Position numbers and translations under genes: made by a program | The notes under the pieces: model-generated | Seen by the model: the letters and a program-made list of their open reading frames with translations, nothing else | What the model was told of the DNA's origin: nothing | The model's database searches: none | Part shown: positions 18,513 through 27,527 of the stretch, piece after piece | Position numbering within the stretch: position 1 is the stretch's first letter | How the letters are laid out: the number at the start of each line of letters is the position of its first letter | DNA from: Marmoricola endophyticus | GTDB taxonomy: Bacteria > Actinomycetota > Actinomycetes > Propionibacteriales > Nocardioidaceae | DNA length: 64,000 nt | Reading direction: 5' to 3' | Assembly: GCF_014644415.1 (NCBI RefSeq) | Contig: NZ_BMKQ01000001.1 | Coordinates: forward strand, 1,850,861-1,914,860

Positions 18513-19825
18513 CACGCCCCTCCGACGCCGAACATCGCCAGGTGGAGGAACCCACCGGCCAGGCCCATGATGGCCCCGTGGGCGTAGAGCATCCACTCGT
18601 CCTCACGGATCGCGGCTCGCATCATCTCCACGAAGTCGGTGGCGGGGAGCTCCTTGGTGCGCTGGGCGATCAGCGTACGGACCTTCTCGCCCTGCTCCTT
18701 GGAGAACTCGGGGTCCTGGAAGGGCGTGATCGTCCGACCGACGGCCTCGCGGGTGACGGCCTCGCGGATGGTGTCGTACTCCCGGGTGCCGACGACGACG
18801 CGGACGGCACCGCGCAGCGGTCCCGCCGCCCGGTCGATCGCCGGGCGCAACGCATCGGCGAGCAGCCGACGGGTGCGGTCGCCGGAGGGCCCGTTGAGCA
18901 GGAAGTCACCGATGTTCTGCAGCGTGATCACGTCGTCGGCGATGATCTGCGCGTACACCTCCGCGGCCTGGTCCTGGCGGCGCGGGAACAGCCCCTGCAC
19001 GGGTACGCCGAGGATGCGCTCGCGCTCCGGCGGCTCGAAGATCAGCCACATGCCGAGTGCGTTGGTGACCCAGCCGACGACCACGCCGAGCACCGGCAGC
19101 AGCCACCACTGGCCGAACCAGTGGTCGACGACGGCGACCGGGACACCGAGCAGGAAGCCGAACACGAAGCCGAAGCGCACCATCAGGTTCAGCTCCCGCT
19201 GGCCGAAGTCCCGGAAGATGGAGACGACGAGCTTCGGGTTCTTCTCGAAGTGGTCGATGACCATCAGCTTGGGGTCCAGCAGCTGGTCGATGTGGACGCC
19301 GATCTGGTCGGTGACCTTGCCGATGATCCGCGGCAGCTGGTCCTGCACGCGGGCGTACACGGCTTCCTTGATGGGCCTGGGCAGGTCGCGCCACAAGCGC
19401 GGTCGCTCCGAGCGCATCACCTGGTCGACCAGACCCGGGACGTCGGGCCGGAACGTCTCCACGATGTGCTCGGCGATCCGGTCCGGCTCGAGCTGCTGGT
19501 AGAACTCCGCCGGCGTCCCGAGCTTGGAGATCGCCTTGTCGACCGCGATCGAGCCCATCTTCGCCGCGCGGGCGGGGATGATGCCCTGCCAGCCGAGGCC
19601 GCCCTGCGCGAGCCCTGGCACCTCCTGCACCTTGCGCGGCAGCAGGCTGGCCAGCTCGCGCATGCCGGGGATGCGTACGCCGTGGAAGCGGATCGGGTTG
19701 AACAGCATGATCAGCCCGGTCCAGTTGATCAGGTAGCCGACGACACCGGTGAACACCGGGATCGTCGCGACGTGCAGCCAGTCGGCGTCGCGCAGGAACC
19801 AGTCGATCTCGAGGACGGGAACCAC
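18512..19825 (-). CDS. DUF445 family membrane protein
   Basis: This 437-residue protein starts at GTG 19825. It contains two copies of the DUF445 hallmark: GYLINWTGLIMLFNPIRF near residue 30 and GWVTNALGMWLIFEPPE near residue 250, each a membrane hairpin followed by a short conserved loop. Between and after them are long charged helical stretches with repeated amphipathic character. A last hydrophobic segment lies at the C terminus (YAHGAIMGLAGGFLHLAMF). DUF445 proteins are widespread inner-membrane proteins of unknown function. Coupling to the downstream Abi-alpha-like gene suggests the two products act together at the membrane. Confidence 0.85.
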   Translation of the reverse strand: MVPVLEIDWFLRDADWLHVATIPVFTGVVGYLINWTGLIMLFNPIRFHGVRIPGMRELASLLPRKVQEVPGLAQGGLGWQGIIPARAAKMGSIAVDKAISKLGTPAEFYQQLEPDRIAEHIVETFRPDVPGLVDQVMRSERPRLWRDLPRPIKEAVYARVQDQLPRIIGKVTDQIGVHIDQLLDPKLMVIDHFEKNPKLVVSIFRDFGQRELNLMVRFGFVFGFLLGVPVAVVDHWFGQWWLLPVLGVVVGWVTNALGMWLIFEPPERERILGVPVQGLFPRRQDQAAEVYAQIIADDVITLQNIGDFLLNGPSGDRTRRLLADALRPAIDRAAGPLRGAVRVVVGTREYDTIREAVTREAVGRTITPFQDPEFSKEQGEKVRTLIAQRTKELPATDFVEMMRAAIREDEWMLYAHGAIMGLAGGFLHLAMFGVGGA

Positions 19826-19996
19826 CCCGGCGCACCGCCTTTCGCCACACGCGTTCGGCGGAGGTTACCGCGACGTGACGTCCGCCGTCCCCCGCCGACC
19901 GGACACGGCAGGACTCACTGGCTCCGCCGAGCGACGGAGAGGGGACGAGCCGTACGACCGATGCGCAGCGGACGGACTCGGGCGCAGGATGGCGAC

Positions 19997-20673
19997 ATGC
20001 TGATCGCCGAGGACCTTCTCCTGCTGCTGCTCGACGACGAGAGCGGCCGGCCCGCGAAGGCCAGCCACCTCCCCGTCGCCCTGGGCGGCGCCCTCCTGGT
20101 CGACCTCGTGCTCGCCGAGGCGGTGCAGCTCGAGCCGAAGCAGGGCCTCCTCGGGTCGGCGACGGTACGCACCACGGGCACCGCGGTCGAGGACCCGCTG
20201 CTCGGCGGGGCACTCGCGGTGGTCGAGGAGAAGGCGCGCAGCCCGAAGGCCCTCGTCGAGCGGCTCGGGAAGGGCTCGAAGGAGCGGGTGGCCGAACGTC
20301 TCGCGGACCGCGGGCTCGTGGAGAAGCACGAGGGGAAGGTGCTCGGCCTATTCCCAACCCGACGTGGCCAGCCGCCGATGCGTCGTACGAGCAGAGCCTG
20401 CGCAGCACCCTGACGACGGCACTGGGCACCGGGCACGTCACCGACCCGCGTACGGGTGCGCTGATCGCGCTGCTCTCCGCCATCGACCACGCCCCGAGGG
20501 TCGTCACCGACCCGAGCCTGTCGAACCGCGAGGTGCGCAGCCGGGCGAAGCAGATCGCCGAGGGCGAGTGGGCCGCGAAGGCGGTCAAGGACTCCATCGA
20601 CGCCGCGATGGCGGCCACCGTCGCCGCGATCTCCGCAGCCACGGCCGCGTCGGTCAGCGCCGGCTCCAGCTGA
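19997..20673 (+). pseudogene. GPP34 family protein, frameshifted
   Basis: The frame starting at ATG 19997 (MLIAEDLLLLLLDDESG) follows the GPP34 (Golgi phosphoprotein 3-like) family through VLGLFPTR near residue 122, then runs into an unrelated tail and stops at 20413. The family sequence resumes one base earlier: WPAADASYEQSL from TGG 20365 to the stop TGA 20671-20673, including GALIALLSAIDHAPRVV and AKQIAEGEWAAKAV. One base appears to be missing at about 20360-20365. No classic slippery heptamer is present, so a real mutation or a sequencing error is more likely than programmed frameshifting. Intact length would be about 225 residues. Two further GPP34 genes lie 5-7 kb away. Confidence 0.8.
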
Positions 20674-20684
20674 CGGTCACGACG

Positions 20685-20743
20685 CACCACTCGACCCGGT
20701 AGGGGGCACCACTCGACCCGGTAGGGGGCACCACTCAACGGGG
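20685..20743. repeat. 22-bp tandem repeat between convergent genes (2.7 copies)
   Basis: The 22-bp unit starting CACCACTCGACCCGGT and ending in GGGGG occurs at 20685-20706 and, identically, at 20707-20728. A partial, diverged third copy (CACCACTCAACGGGG) at 20729-20743 runs over the hspR stop. It fills the gap between the frameshifted GPP34 gene and hspR. It has no clear dyad symmetry. Confidence 0.85.
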
Positions 20744-21151
20744 CGGACGGTCCTCGAAGGGCGACGGGGCGCTCGGGCGGAGCGCAGGCAGGTTGGGACG
20801 GTGCTCGCGCAGGGCGCCGACGGCGGTGTCCAGCGCCTGCTGGAGGCGGTCGGCGCGGCGCCGCAGCTCCGCGTTGCGCGACTGCAGCGCCGCCACCTGG
20901 TGCTCGAGCTCGAGGATCCGCTTCACGCCCTCGAGCCCGATGCCGGTGGCGGTCAGCTCCGCGACCTCGCGCAGCAGCTCGATGTCCCGCAGGGAGTAGC
21001 GCCGGCCGCCGCCGCCGGACCGGCCCGGGCTGACCAGGCCGATCCGGTCGTAGGTCCGCAGCGTCTGCGGGTGCAGCCCGGTCAGCTCGGCGGCCACGCT
21101 GATCACGTAGACCGGCACCCCCGGACCGGGCGCCTGCGGCTCGCGGGCCAT
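20735..21151 (-). CDS. hspR: Heat-shock repressor HspR (MerR family)
   Basis: This 138-residue MerR-family repressor is the autoregulator of actinobacterial dnaK operons. The DNA-binding domain is YVISVAAELTGLHPQTLRTY followed by DRIGLVSPGRSGGGGRRYS (about 14-53), and a coiled coil for dimerisation follows (about 75-115). It binds HAIR sites, two of which occur here (17530-17550 and 25022-25042). The DnaK chaperone acts as its co-repressor in Streptomyces and Mycobacterium. I choose ATG 21151, which overlaps the dnaJ stop (TGATG); a GTG one codon upstream is also possible. It is the last gene of dnaK-grpE-dnaJ-hspR. Confidence 0.95.
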   Translation of the reverse strand: MAREPQAPGPGVPVYVISVAAELTGLHPQTLRTYDRIGLVSPGRSGGGGRRYSLRDIELLREVAELTATGIGLEGVKRILELEHQVAALQSRNAELRRRADRLQQALDTAVGALREHRPNLPALRPSAPSPFEDRPPR

Positions 21152-22359
21152 CACGCACCGGTCCCGGCGGAGGCGAACAGCGCGGCCCGCGGGTCGGCGC
21201 CGTCGCTCGCGGCCCGGAAGGCCTCGGCGGCCTCGCGCTGAGCAGTGGTCGGCGCGCCCGGGACCTGCACCTCGACGGTGACCAGCAGGTCGCCGCGGGT
21301 GTTGTCCTTGCGGTGGACCCCGCGACCGCGGACCCGCATCGTGCGCCCGCTCGGGGTGCCGGGCGCGACCTTGAGGGTCACCGGAGCGCCCCCCAGGGTG
21401 GGCACCTTGACCTCGGCCCCGAGCACCGCCTCGTCGAAGGTGATCGGCACCTCGACGGTCAGGTTGTCGCCCTTGCGGGCGAAGACCGCGTGGCTGCGGA
21501 CGTGGACCGTGACCATCAGGTCGCCGGCCGGACCGCCGTTCTCACCGGCGGTCCCCTTGCCCTTGAGCCGGATCTTCTGCCCGTCCTTGACCCCGGCCGG
21601 GATGCGGGCCGACACGGTGCGGTCGGAGACCCCGCGGCCGGTGCCGTGGCAGGTCGGGCACGGCTCGTCGTACACCAGCTGGCGGCCGTGGCACTGCGGG
21701 CACGGCTCGTTCATCATGAACCCGCCGCTGACGCTGGCCACCGAGCCCGCACCCTCGCACGTCGGGCAGACGTGCGGCTTGGTGCCCGGCTTGCCGCCGG
21801 TCCCGCGGCAGGTGGTGCACGGCGCGTCGCTGCTCAGCCGCAGCTTCAGGGTCGTGCCCTCGACCGAGTCCGCGAACGCGATGGTCGTCTCGGTCTCCAG
21901 GTCGGCGCCCCGTCGAGGCTGCGCCGCACGGGTACGACGGCCGGCGCCGCCGCCGGCCGCGCCGCCGCCGAACATCCCACCGAACAGGTCGGAGATGTCG
22001 AAGCCCTGGTCGGCGCCGGGGAAGCCCTGGCCGCTGGTCCCGCCGCGGCCGTAGCCGCCACCGAACCCGCCGGGGAAGCCGCCGCCGGCTCCCCCGCCGA
22101 AACCGCCCCCGAAGCCACCCGAGGCGACCTGCTCGCGCAGGTCGTCGTACTCCTTGCGCTTGGCCTTGTCGCCGACGACGTCGTACGCCTCGGCGACCTC
22201 CTTGAACCGGTCGAGCCGCTTGGCGTCGTCGGGGTGGGAGTCGGGGTGGTTCTCCCGCGCCAGCTTGCGGTACGCCTTCTTGATCGCGGACGCGTCAGCG
22301 TCCTTCGGCACACCCAGGACGGCGTAGAAGTCCTTGGTCGCCCAGTCCGCACTGCTCAT
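21151..22359 (-). CDS. dnaJ: Chaperone DnaJ (Hsp40, type I)
   Basis: This 402-residue co-chaperone stimulates the DnaK ATPase and delivers substrates. It has a J domain (about 10-75) with the HPD motif in ENHPDSHP and a Gly/Phe-rich linker (about 85-135). The zinc domain has four Cys repeats: CTTCRGTG, CPTCEGAG, CPQCHGRQ and CPTCHGTG. The third repeat has Arg-Gln where Gly-x-Gly is usual, a small deviation that leaves all zinc cysteines in place. C-terminal substrate-binding domains follow. It starts at ATG 22359, 82 bp after grpE, and is coupled to hspR by overlap. It is the type I DnaJ of the HspR-controlled operon. Confidence 0.96.
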   Translation of the reverse strand: MSSADWATKDFYAVLGVPKDADASAIKKAYRKLARENHPDSHPDDAKRLDRFKEVAEAYDVVGDKAKRKEYDDLREQVASGGFGGGFGGGAGGGFPGGFGGGYGRGGTSGQGFPGADQGFDISDLFGGMFGGGAAGGGAGRRTRAAQPRRGADLETETTIAFADSVEGTTLKLRLSSDAPCTTCRGTGGKPGTKPHVCPTCEGAGSVASVSGGFMMNEPCPQCHGRQLVYDEPCPTCHGTGRGVSDRTVSARIPAGVKDGQKIRLKGKGTAGENGGPAGDLMVTVHVRSHAVFARKGDNLTVEVPITFDEAVLGAEVKVPTLGGAPVTLKVAPGTPSGRTMRVRGRGVHRKDNTRGDLLVTVEVQVPGAPTTAQREAAEAFRAASDGADPRAALFASAGTGA

Positions 22360-22441
22360 CGCGGGTCACCTCCTCTCTCCCTGTACAGCTGAGTCGTGTT
22401 GCTCCTCGCCGACACGCGGCTCGTCCACCGCACCCAGGCGC

Positions 22442-23046
22442 TCAGGCAGGTCCGACCACCGTCACCTTGGCGGCTCGGACGACGCGCTCGCCGATCCGGT
22501 AGCCCGCCTGCGCGACGTTCTCGACCGTGGTCGACGTCGCCTCGGCGTCCTCGCGCTGCATCAGCGCCTCGTGCTGGTTGGGGTCGAACTCCTCGCCCGG
22601 CTCGCCGAAGCGGACCAGGCCGAGCCCGGTCACCACCCGGTCGAGCGAGTCGGCGACGGCCTTGAATCCGCCGGTCACCTCGCCGTGCTCGCGGGCCCGG
22701 TCGATGTCGTCGAGCACGGGGAGCATCGAGGAGAGGACGGTGTACGTCGCGTTCTCGCGGACGAGCTCCCGGTCCCGGTCGACCCGCCGCTTGTAGTTGA
22801 CGTACTCGGCCTGCAGGCGCTGCAGGTCGGCGGTCCGCTCGGCGAGCTGCGTGGTGGCCTGGTCGGCCCCCTCGGCGCCGTCGGGCGCCTCGGTCACGTC
22901 CTGCGGCTCCAGCGGGCCACCCTCCTCGACCCAGTTGTCGACACCGGAGGTGCCCTCGCCGGACGCGGCGCCCGCGTCCGCCGGCGCCTCCCCGGCGGGG
23001 GGAGCCGCGTCCTGCGGCTCCCCCTCGGGGTTGGTCGGGTCCTGGG

Positions 23047-23050
<4 letters not shown>
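22442..23050 (-). CDS. grpE: Nucleotide exchange factor GrpE
   Basis: This 202-residue protein releases ADP from DnaK to drive the chaperone cycle. The first about 65 residues are acidic, Pro/Ala-rich and probably disordered. A long helix follows (about 68-115, [19 protein letters not shown]), then the beta domain with the family signature near [24 protein letters not shown]. It starts at GTG 23050, which overlaps the dnaK stop by 4 bp (GTGA), so translation is coupled to dnaK. The long acidic N terminus is typical of high-GC actinobacterial GrpE. Confidence 0.96.
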
Positions 23051-24912
<1,862 letters not shown>

Positions 24913-25298
24913 GTGGTGCTACCTCCGTGTGCAGGCTCCGCGGCGTGGGCGGAGCCGATGGGTTGCGTCTGTGGTCTGTCAGTGACGATGTCATCGTCAC
25001 GGCTGCCAGTGTGTCAAAGGACTTGAGTCGCTTCAACTCAACTGTTCGCACTGGACACAACGGAGGTCCAGGGTCGGTCATTCCCAGGTCGAGCAGCCGT
25101 TCTCCAGCACGCTCCTCCTGGCCGGTCGCCGTCGCGGTCCTGGCGCTCGTCGTTCCCGAGCTCGCCGAGCAGGTCCTCGACAGCGCCCGGGACTCCCGCA
25201 CCAGCGTGGACGCCCGTGACGTGGACAGGGCAGCACCGTCTTGCGCGACCACGAGCACACGCGGCGAGCGCACACTGATCGTCATCAACCGGTCCAGC
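24913..25298. other. Long intergenic region upstream of dnaK
   Basis: This 386-bp region runs between the dnaK start and the stop of the upstream GPP34 gene. It contains the HAIR element at 25022-25042 and therefore the dnaK promoter and leader. I see no convincing gene in 25043-25298 on either strand: frames there are short or show low-complexity Arg/Ser/Pro shadow translations. No clear terminator for the GPP34 gene is visible. Confidence 0.6.
25022..25042 (-). promoter_or_regulatory. HAIR element (HspR operator) upstream of dnaK
   Basis: CTTGAGT (25022-25028) - 7 bp - ACTCAAC (25036-25042) matches the HspR operator consensus with one mismatch in the last base. It is 110 bp upstream of the dnaK ATG. 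Compared with the perfect clpB site it may bind HspR slightly less tightly. Confidence 0.85.
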
Positions 25299-25997
25299 TC
25301 AGCTCGAGTTGGCCTTCGCCTGCGCTTCCCTTGCCGCCGACACGATCGCCCGCTCCCCCTCACCCAGCAGCGCACGGACCTCCGGGAGCCGGCGATAGGC
25401 CTCGTTCACCTCACCCCTGCCGACGCACACCCTCGGGTGAACACCCACCAGAGAGCCCACGAGCATGATGGTCCGCTGATCGGGAGGCGAGTCGCTCGTC
25501 AGCGCTGCCCGCACCCTCCCCGCCAGCTCGTCGCGTCGCGAGAGCGGAGTCGGGAAGTAGCGGCGCACGGTGAAGAGGCCCAGTCGCTTGCGCTCGTCCT
25601 CCGCGAGCTGACCAGCGAGCACCATGCGCTGCAGGACGGCCTTCGTCTGGGGGAGCACACCGAGCAGCGAGGTGACCTTCGTCGACTCGATCCCGGTTCC
25701 GATCGTCACCAGCGCCTCGTCGAGGTCCTCGTCGCCGAGCGGCGAGGGATCGATGATCTCGACGCGTGCCTTCGTCCCGGTGCCGGACACGCCGAGCCGC
25801 CCCTCTGAGACCAGCTCGATGAGAAGGGCGCAGGGCGCGACGAGCCTGCCCCCGTTCCACACCGTGCCGTTCGCGGGGTTGATCGCCACCGCCAGCGCCT
25901 GGCGTGCCAGCGAGGGCTCGCCACGCGCTTGCGCGTCGGCGAAGGCCTTCTCGTGCTGCTCGGCGAACTCCCTGGCCTTGCGAAACCGGTCGAACAT
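25299..25997 (-). CDS. GPP34 family protein
   Basis: This 232-residue protein is read from ATG 25997, preceded by AGAGGGGGA. It begins MFDRFRKAREF, unlike the compact start of the 19997 gene, but then shows GPP34-type features: CALLIELVSEGRLGVSGTG, LGLFTVRRYFPTPLSRRDEL and a conserved C-terminal helical region. Eukaryotic GOLPH3 binds phosphatidylinositol-4-phosphate; the bacterial members are common in actinobacteria and have no established role. It is transcribed toward dnaK but lies 386 bp from it, so a separate unit is likely. Together with 26643-27380 it brackets a small membrane-protein gene on the other strand. Family assignment is by pattern memory. Confidence 0.7.
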   Translation of the reverse strand: MFDRFRKAREFAEQHEKAFADAQARGEPSLARQALAVAINPANGTVWNGGRLVAPCALLIELVSEGRLGVSGTGTKARVEIIDPSPLGDEDLDEALVTIGTGIESTKVTSLLGVLPQTKAVLQRMVLAGQLAEDERKRLGLFTVRRYFPTPLSRRDELAGRVRAALTSDSPPDQRTIMLVGSLVGVHPRVCVGRGEVNEAYRRLPEVRALLGEGERAIVSAAREAQAKANSS

Positions 25998-26270
25998 CGT
26001 GGATCGTCCCCCTCTGGTTGGCACCTCGCCGCTGATGGCGAGCCCCACCACGTGCGCCGGAACTTAGCTAGTCTCGCGCTTGACGGAAAGCAGTGCGACC
26101 GACTGGTCGTTCCCGGCGGGGGACTTGACAACGCCCTTGTCGTCGCCGAGGGTGCACGGGCCCCAGCCGTGGTCGGGCGGTAGACCACCGAGACGGTGGC
26201 GACCGCGGTCGTCGCACCAGATCGGAACCGGTCGGTCGGACCGGGCAGCGCAGAGCGTGGAGGTCCGGAC

Positions 26271-26573
26271 GTGGAAGAAGCTCGACAGGTCTCTTGGCTG
26301 GAGCGATTCTTCTGGCCTCTGCTGGTCGTCGTCCTCGCCATCATCGTCGTCGTCTTCGTACTGGTGTTGAGGTGGTCGAACGAGGGCACCCAGGACCTCA
26401 AGTCCGAGCTGAACAAGCGATATGTCGAGAAGATCGACTTCATGGACAACAACAGGGTCAACGGCACGTCGCAGCGAGTCATCGTCATCGACGGGGATCC
26501 CCGCTACGACTGCAAGGAGAAGAACGCGCGCCTCACCTGCTCCGACGACCCCCAGCCGACTCCGCGACAGTAG
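26271..26573 (+). CDS. Small single-span membrane protein
   Basis: This 100-residue protein is read from GTG 26271 because GGAGG at 26259-26263 lies 7 bp upstream; a GTG at 26196 would add 25 residues without an obvious ribosome site. A short N-terminal segment is followed by one strong membrane helix (about 14-35, PLLVVVLAIIVVVFVLVL). The rest is a polar outer domain of about 65 residues with two cysteines (YDCKEK and LTCSDD), which could pair outside the cell. It is the only rightward gene between two leftward GPP34 genes and is divergent from the first. No family is recognised. Confidence 0.65.
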   Translation: MEEARQVSWLERFFWPLLVVVLAIIVVVFVLVLRWSNEGTQDLKSELNKRYVEKIDFMDNNRVNGTSQRVIVIDGDPRYDCKEKNARLTCSDDPQPTPRQ

Positions 26574-26642
26574 TCGGAGGCGTTGCACGTCGCTCGCGTC
26601 AGCCGAGGATGCCGCACACCGGGCCGCGGAGAGTCCTCTCGG

Positions 26643-27380
26643 CTAGACGGCCGAGATGTCTCCGCCCGAGTCGTCCTTCTCCCGCGCGGACCTGACGGCG
26701 TCGATCAGGACGCGGTAGTCCTCGTGCGTCTGCGCGACCACCGCTTCACCGGCACGGCGCGAGGCCTTGATGTCGGAGGCAGCCACGAAGCAGCGGTACG
26801 GCACCAGCTCATCGAGCACCGCGACGAGCAGTGCCGTCCGCTCGTCCGGCGCCCTGCCTGTCCGCAGCGTGCTGTGCACACGGTCGAGCAGCGCCTGCCT
26901 CCCGGCGGTCGGAGCAGGCACGAGGCGACGCTTGGTGAGCATGCCGAACCGCGTGGACGACTCCTCGACGAGCAGGCCCTCTCCGAGCAGGCGCCCCACC
27001 AGGTCCTCCGCACGCGGGAGGAGTCCGGCCTCCCGCACCACCTTCGCGGCGCGGCCCTTGTTCAGCCTGCGCAGCGCGCGATCCAGCTCGTGGTCCCCCA
27101 GCGCATGCGGGTCGACGACGCTCACCATGGCCTTCTTGCCCGTGCCCTCGACCGCGATGCGTCCCTCCAGGCGCAGCTCCACCAGCAGAGCCGCCCTGAC
27201 CGCCCAGTCCGCCCCGTCCGAGGTGCGGCCACGATCGGGGTCGAGGCCGACGACCAGCACGTCGCAGGCCAGCGACCGGGTCGCGCGCGGCTCGACGGGG
27301 TCGTTGCTGACCTGCTCGAACTCCGAGGGCTCCCTGAGGACCCCCTTGTCCATCAGACCCTTGATGACGCGCTCGATCAT
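26643..27380 (-). CDS. GPP34 family protein, second intact copy
   Basis: This 245-residue protein is read from ATG 27380 with AGGGGA upstream. It shares a plan with the 25299-25997 product: RAALLVELRLEGRIAVEGTG, a proximal acidic stretch, FGMLTKRRLVPAPTAGRQALL, and a C-terminal helix of alternating Ala and Arg. The N-terminal about 50 residues (MIERVIKGLMDKG) differ. It lies between the small membrane protein gene and the Rhs gene terminator, on the same strand as Rhs and 147 bp downstream of it, where an immunity gene might be expected. The GPP34 pattern makes that role uncertain. Confidence 0.65.
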   Translation of the reverse strand: MIERVIKGLMDKGVLREPSEFEQVSNDPVEPRATRSLACDVLVVGLDPDRGRTSDGADWAVRAALLVELRLEGRIAVEGTGKKAMVSVVDPHALGDHELDRALRRLNKGRAAKVVREAGLLPRAEDLVGRLLGEGLLVEESSTRFGMLTKRRLVPAPTAGRQALLDRVHSTLRTGRAPDERTALLVAVLDELVPYRCFVAASDIKASRRAGEAVVAQTHEDYRVLIDAVRSAREKDDSGGDISAV

Positions 27381-27483
27381 GACGAAATCCCCTGGTCCCG
27401 CGTGCGGTCGCCGGCTCGTGCGGTGCACCAGCCGGCGCTTGACCCCATCGTGGCACCTCCATCGCGGCAGCGTCGCGAAGTTC

Positions 27484-27520
27484 GGACCGCGCTCGACCGC
27501 GTGAGCGGCGAGCGCGGTCC
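27484..27520 (-). terminator. Terminator of the Rhs gene
   Basis: GGACCGCGCTCG (27484-27495) pairs exactly with CGAGCGCGGTCC (27509-27520). The 13-nt loop can form a further CCGC/GCGG stem. It begins 7 bp after the Rhs stop codon. No T-run follows, as is usual at this GC content. Confidence 0.75.
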
Positions 27521-27527
27521 GCGCCGA

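Noticed and set aside
20341-20420. Programmed frameshift in the GPP34 gene
   Set aside because: No slippery heptamer or following pseudoknot is visible at 20355-20368, so a mutation or sequence error is more likely.
25043-25298. A possible small gene upstream of dnaK
   Set aside because: Open frames on both strands are short and of biased composition, with no ribosome site or recognisable domain.
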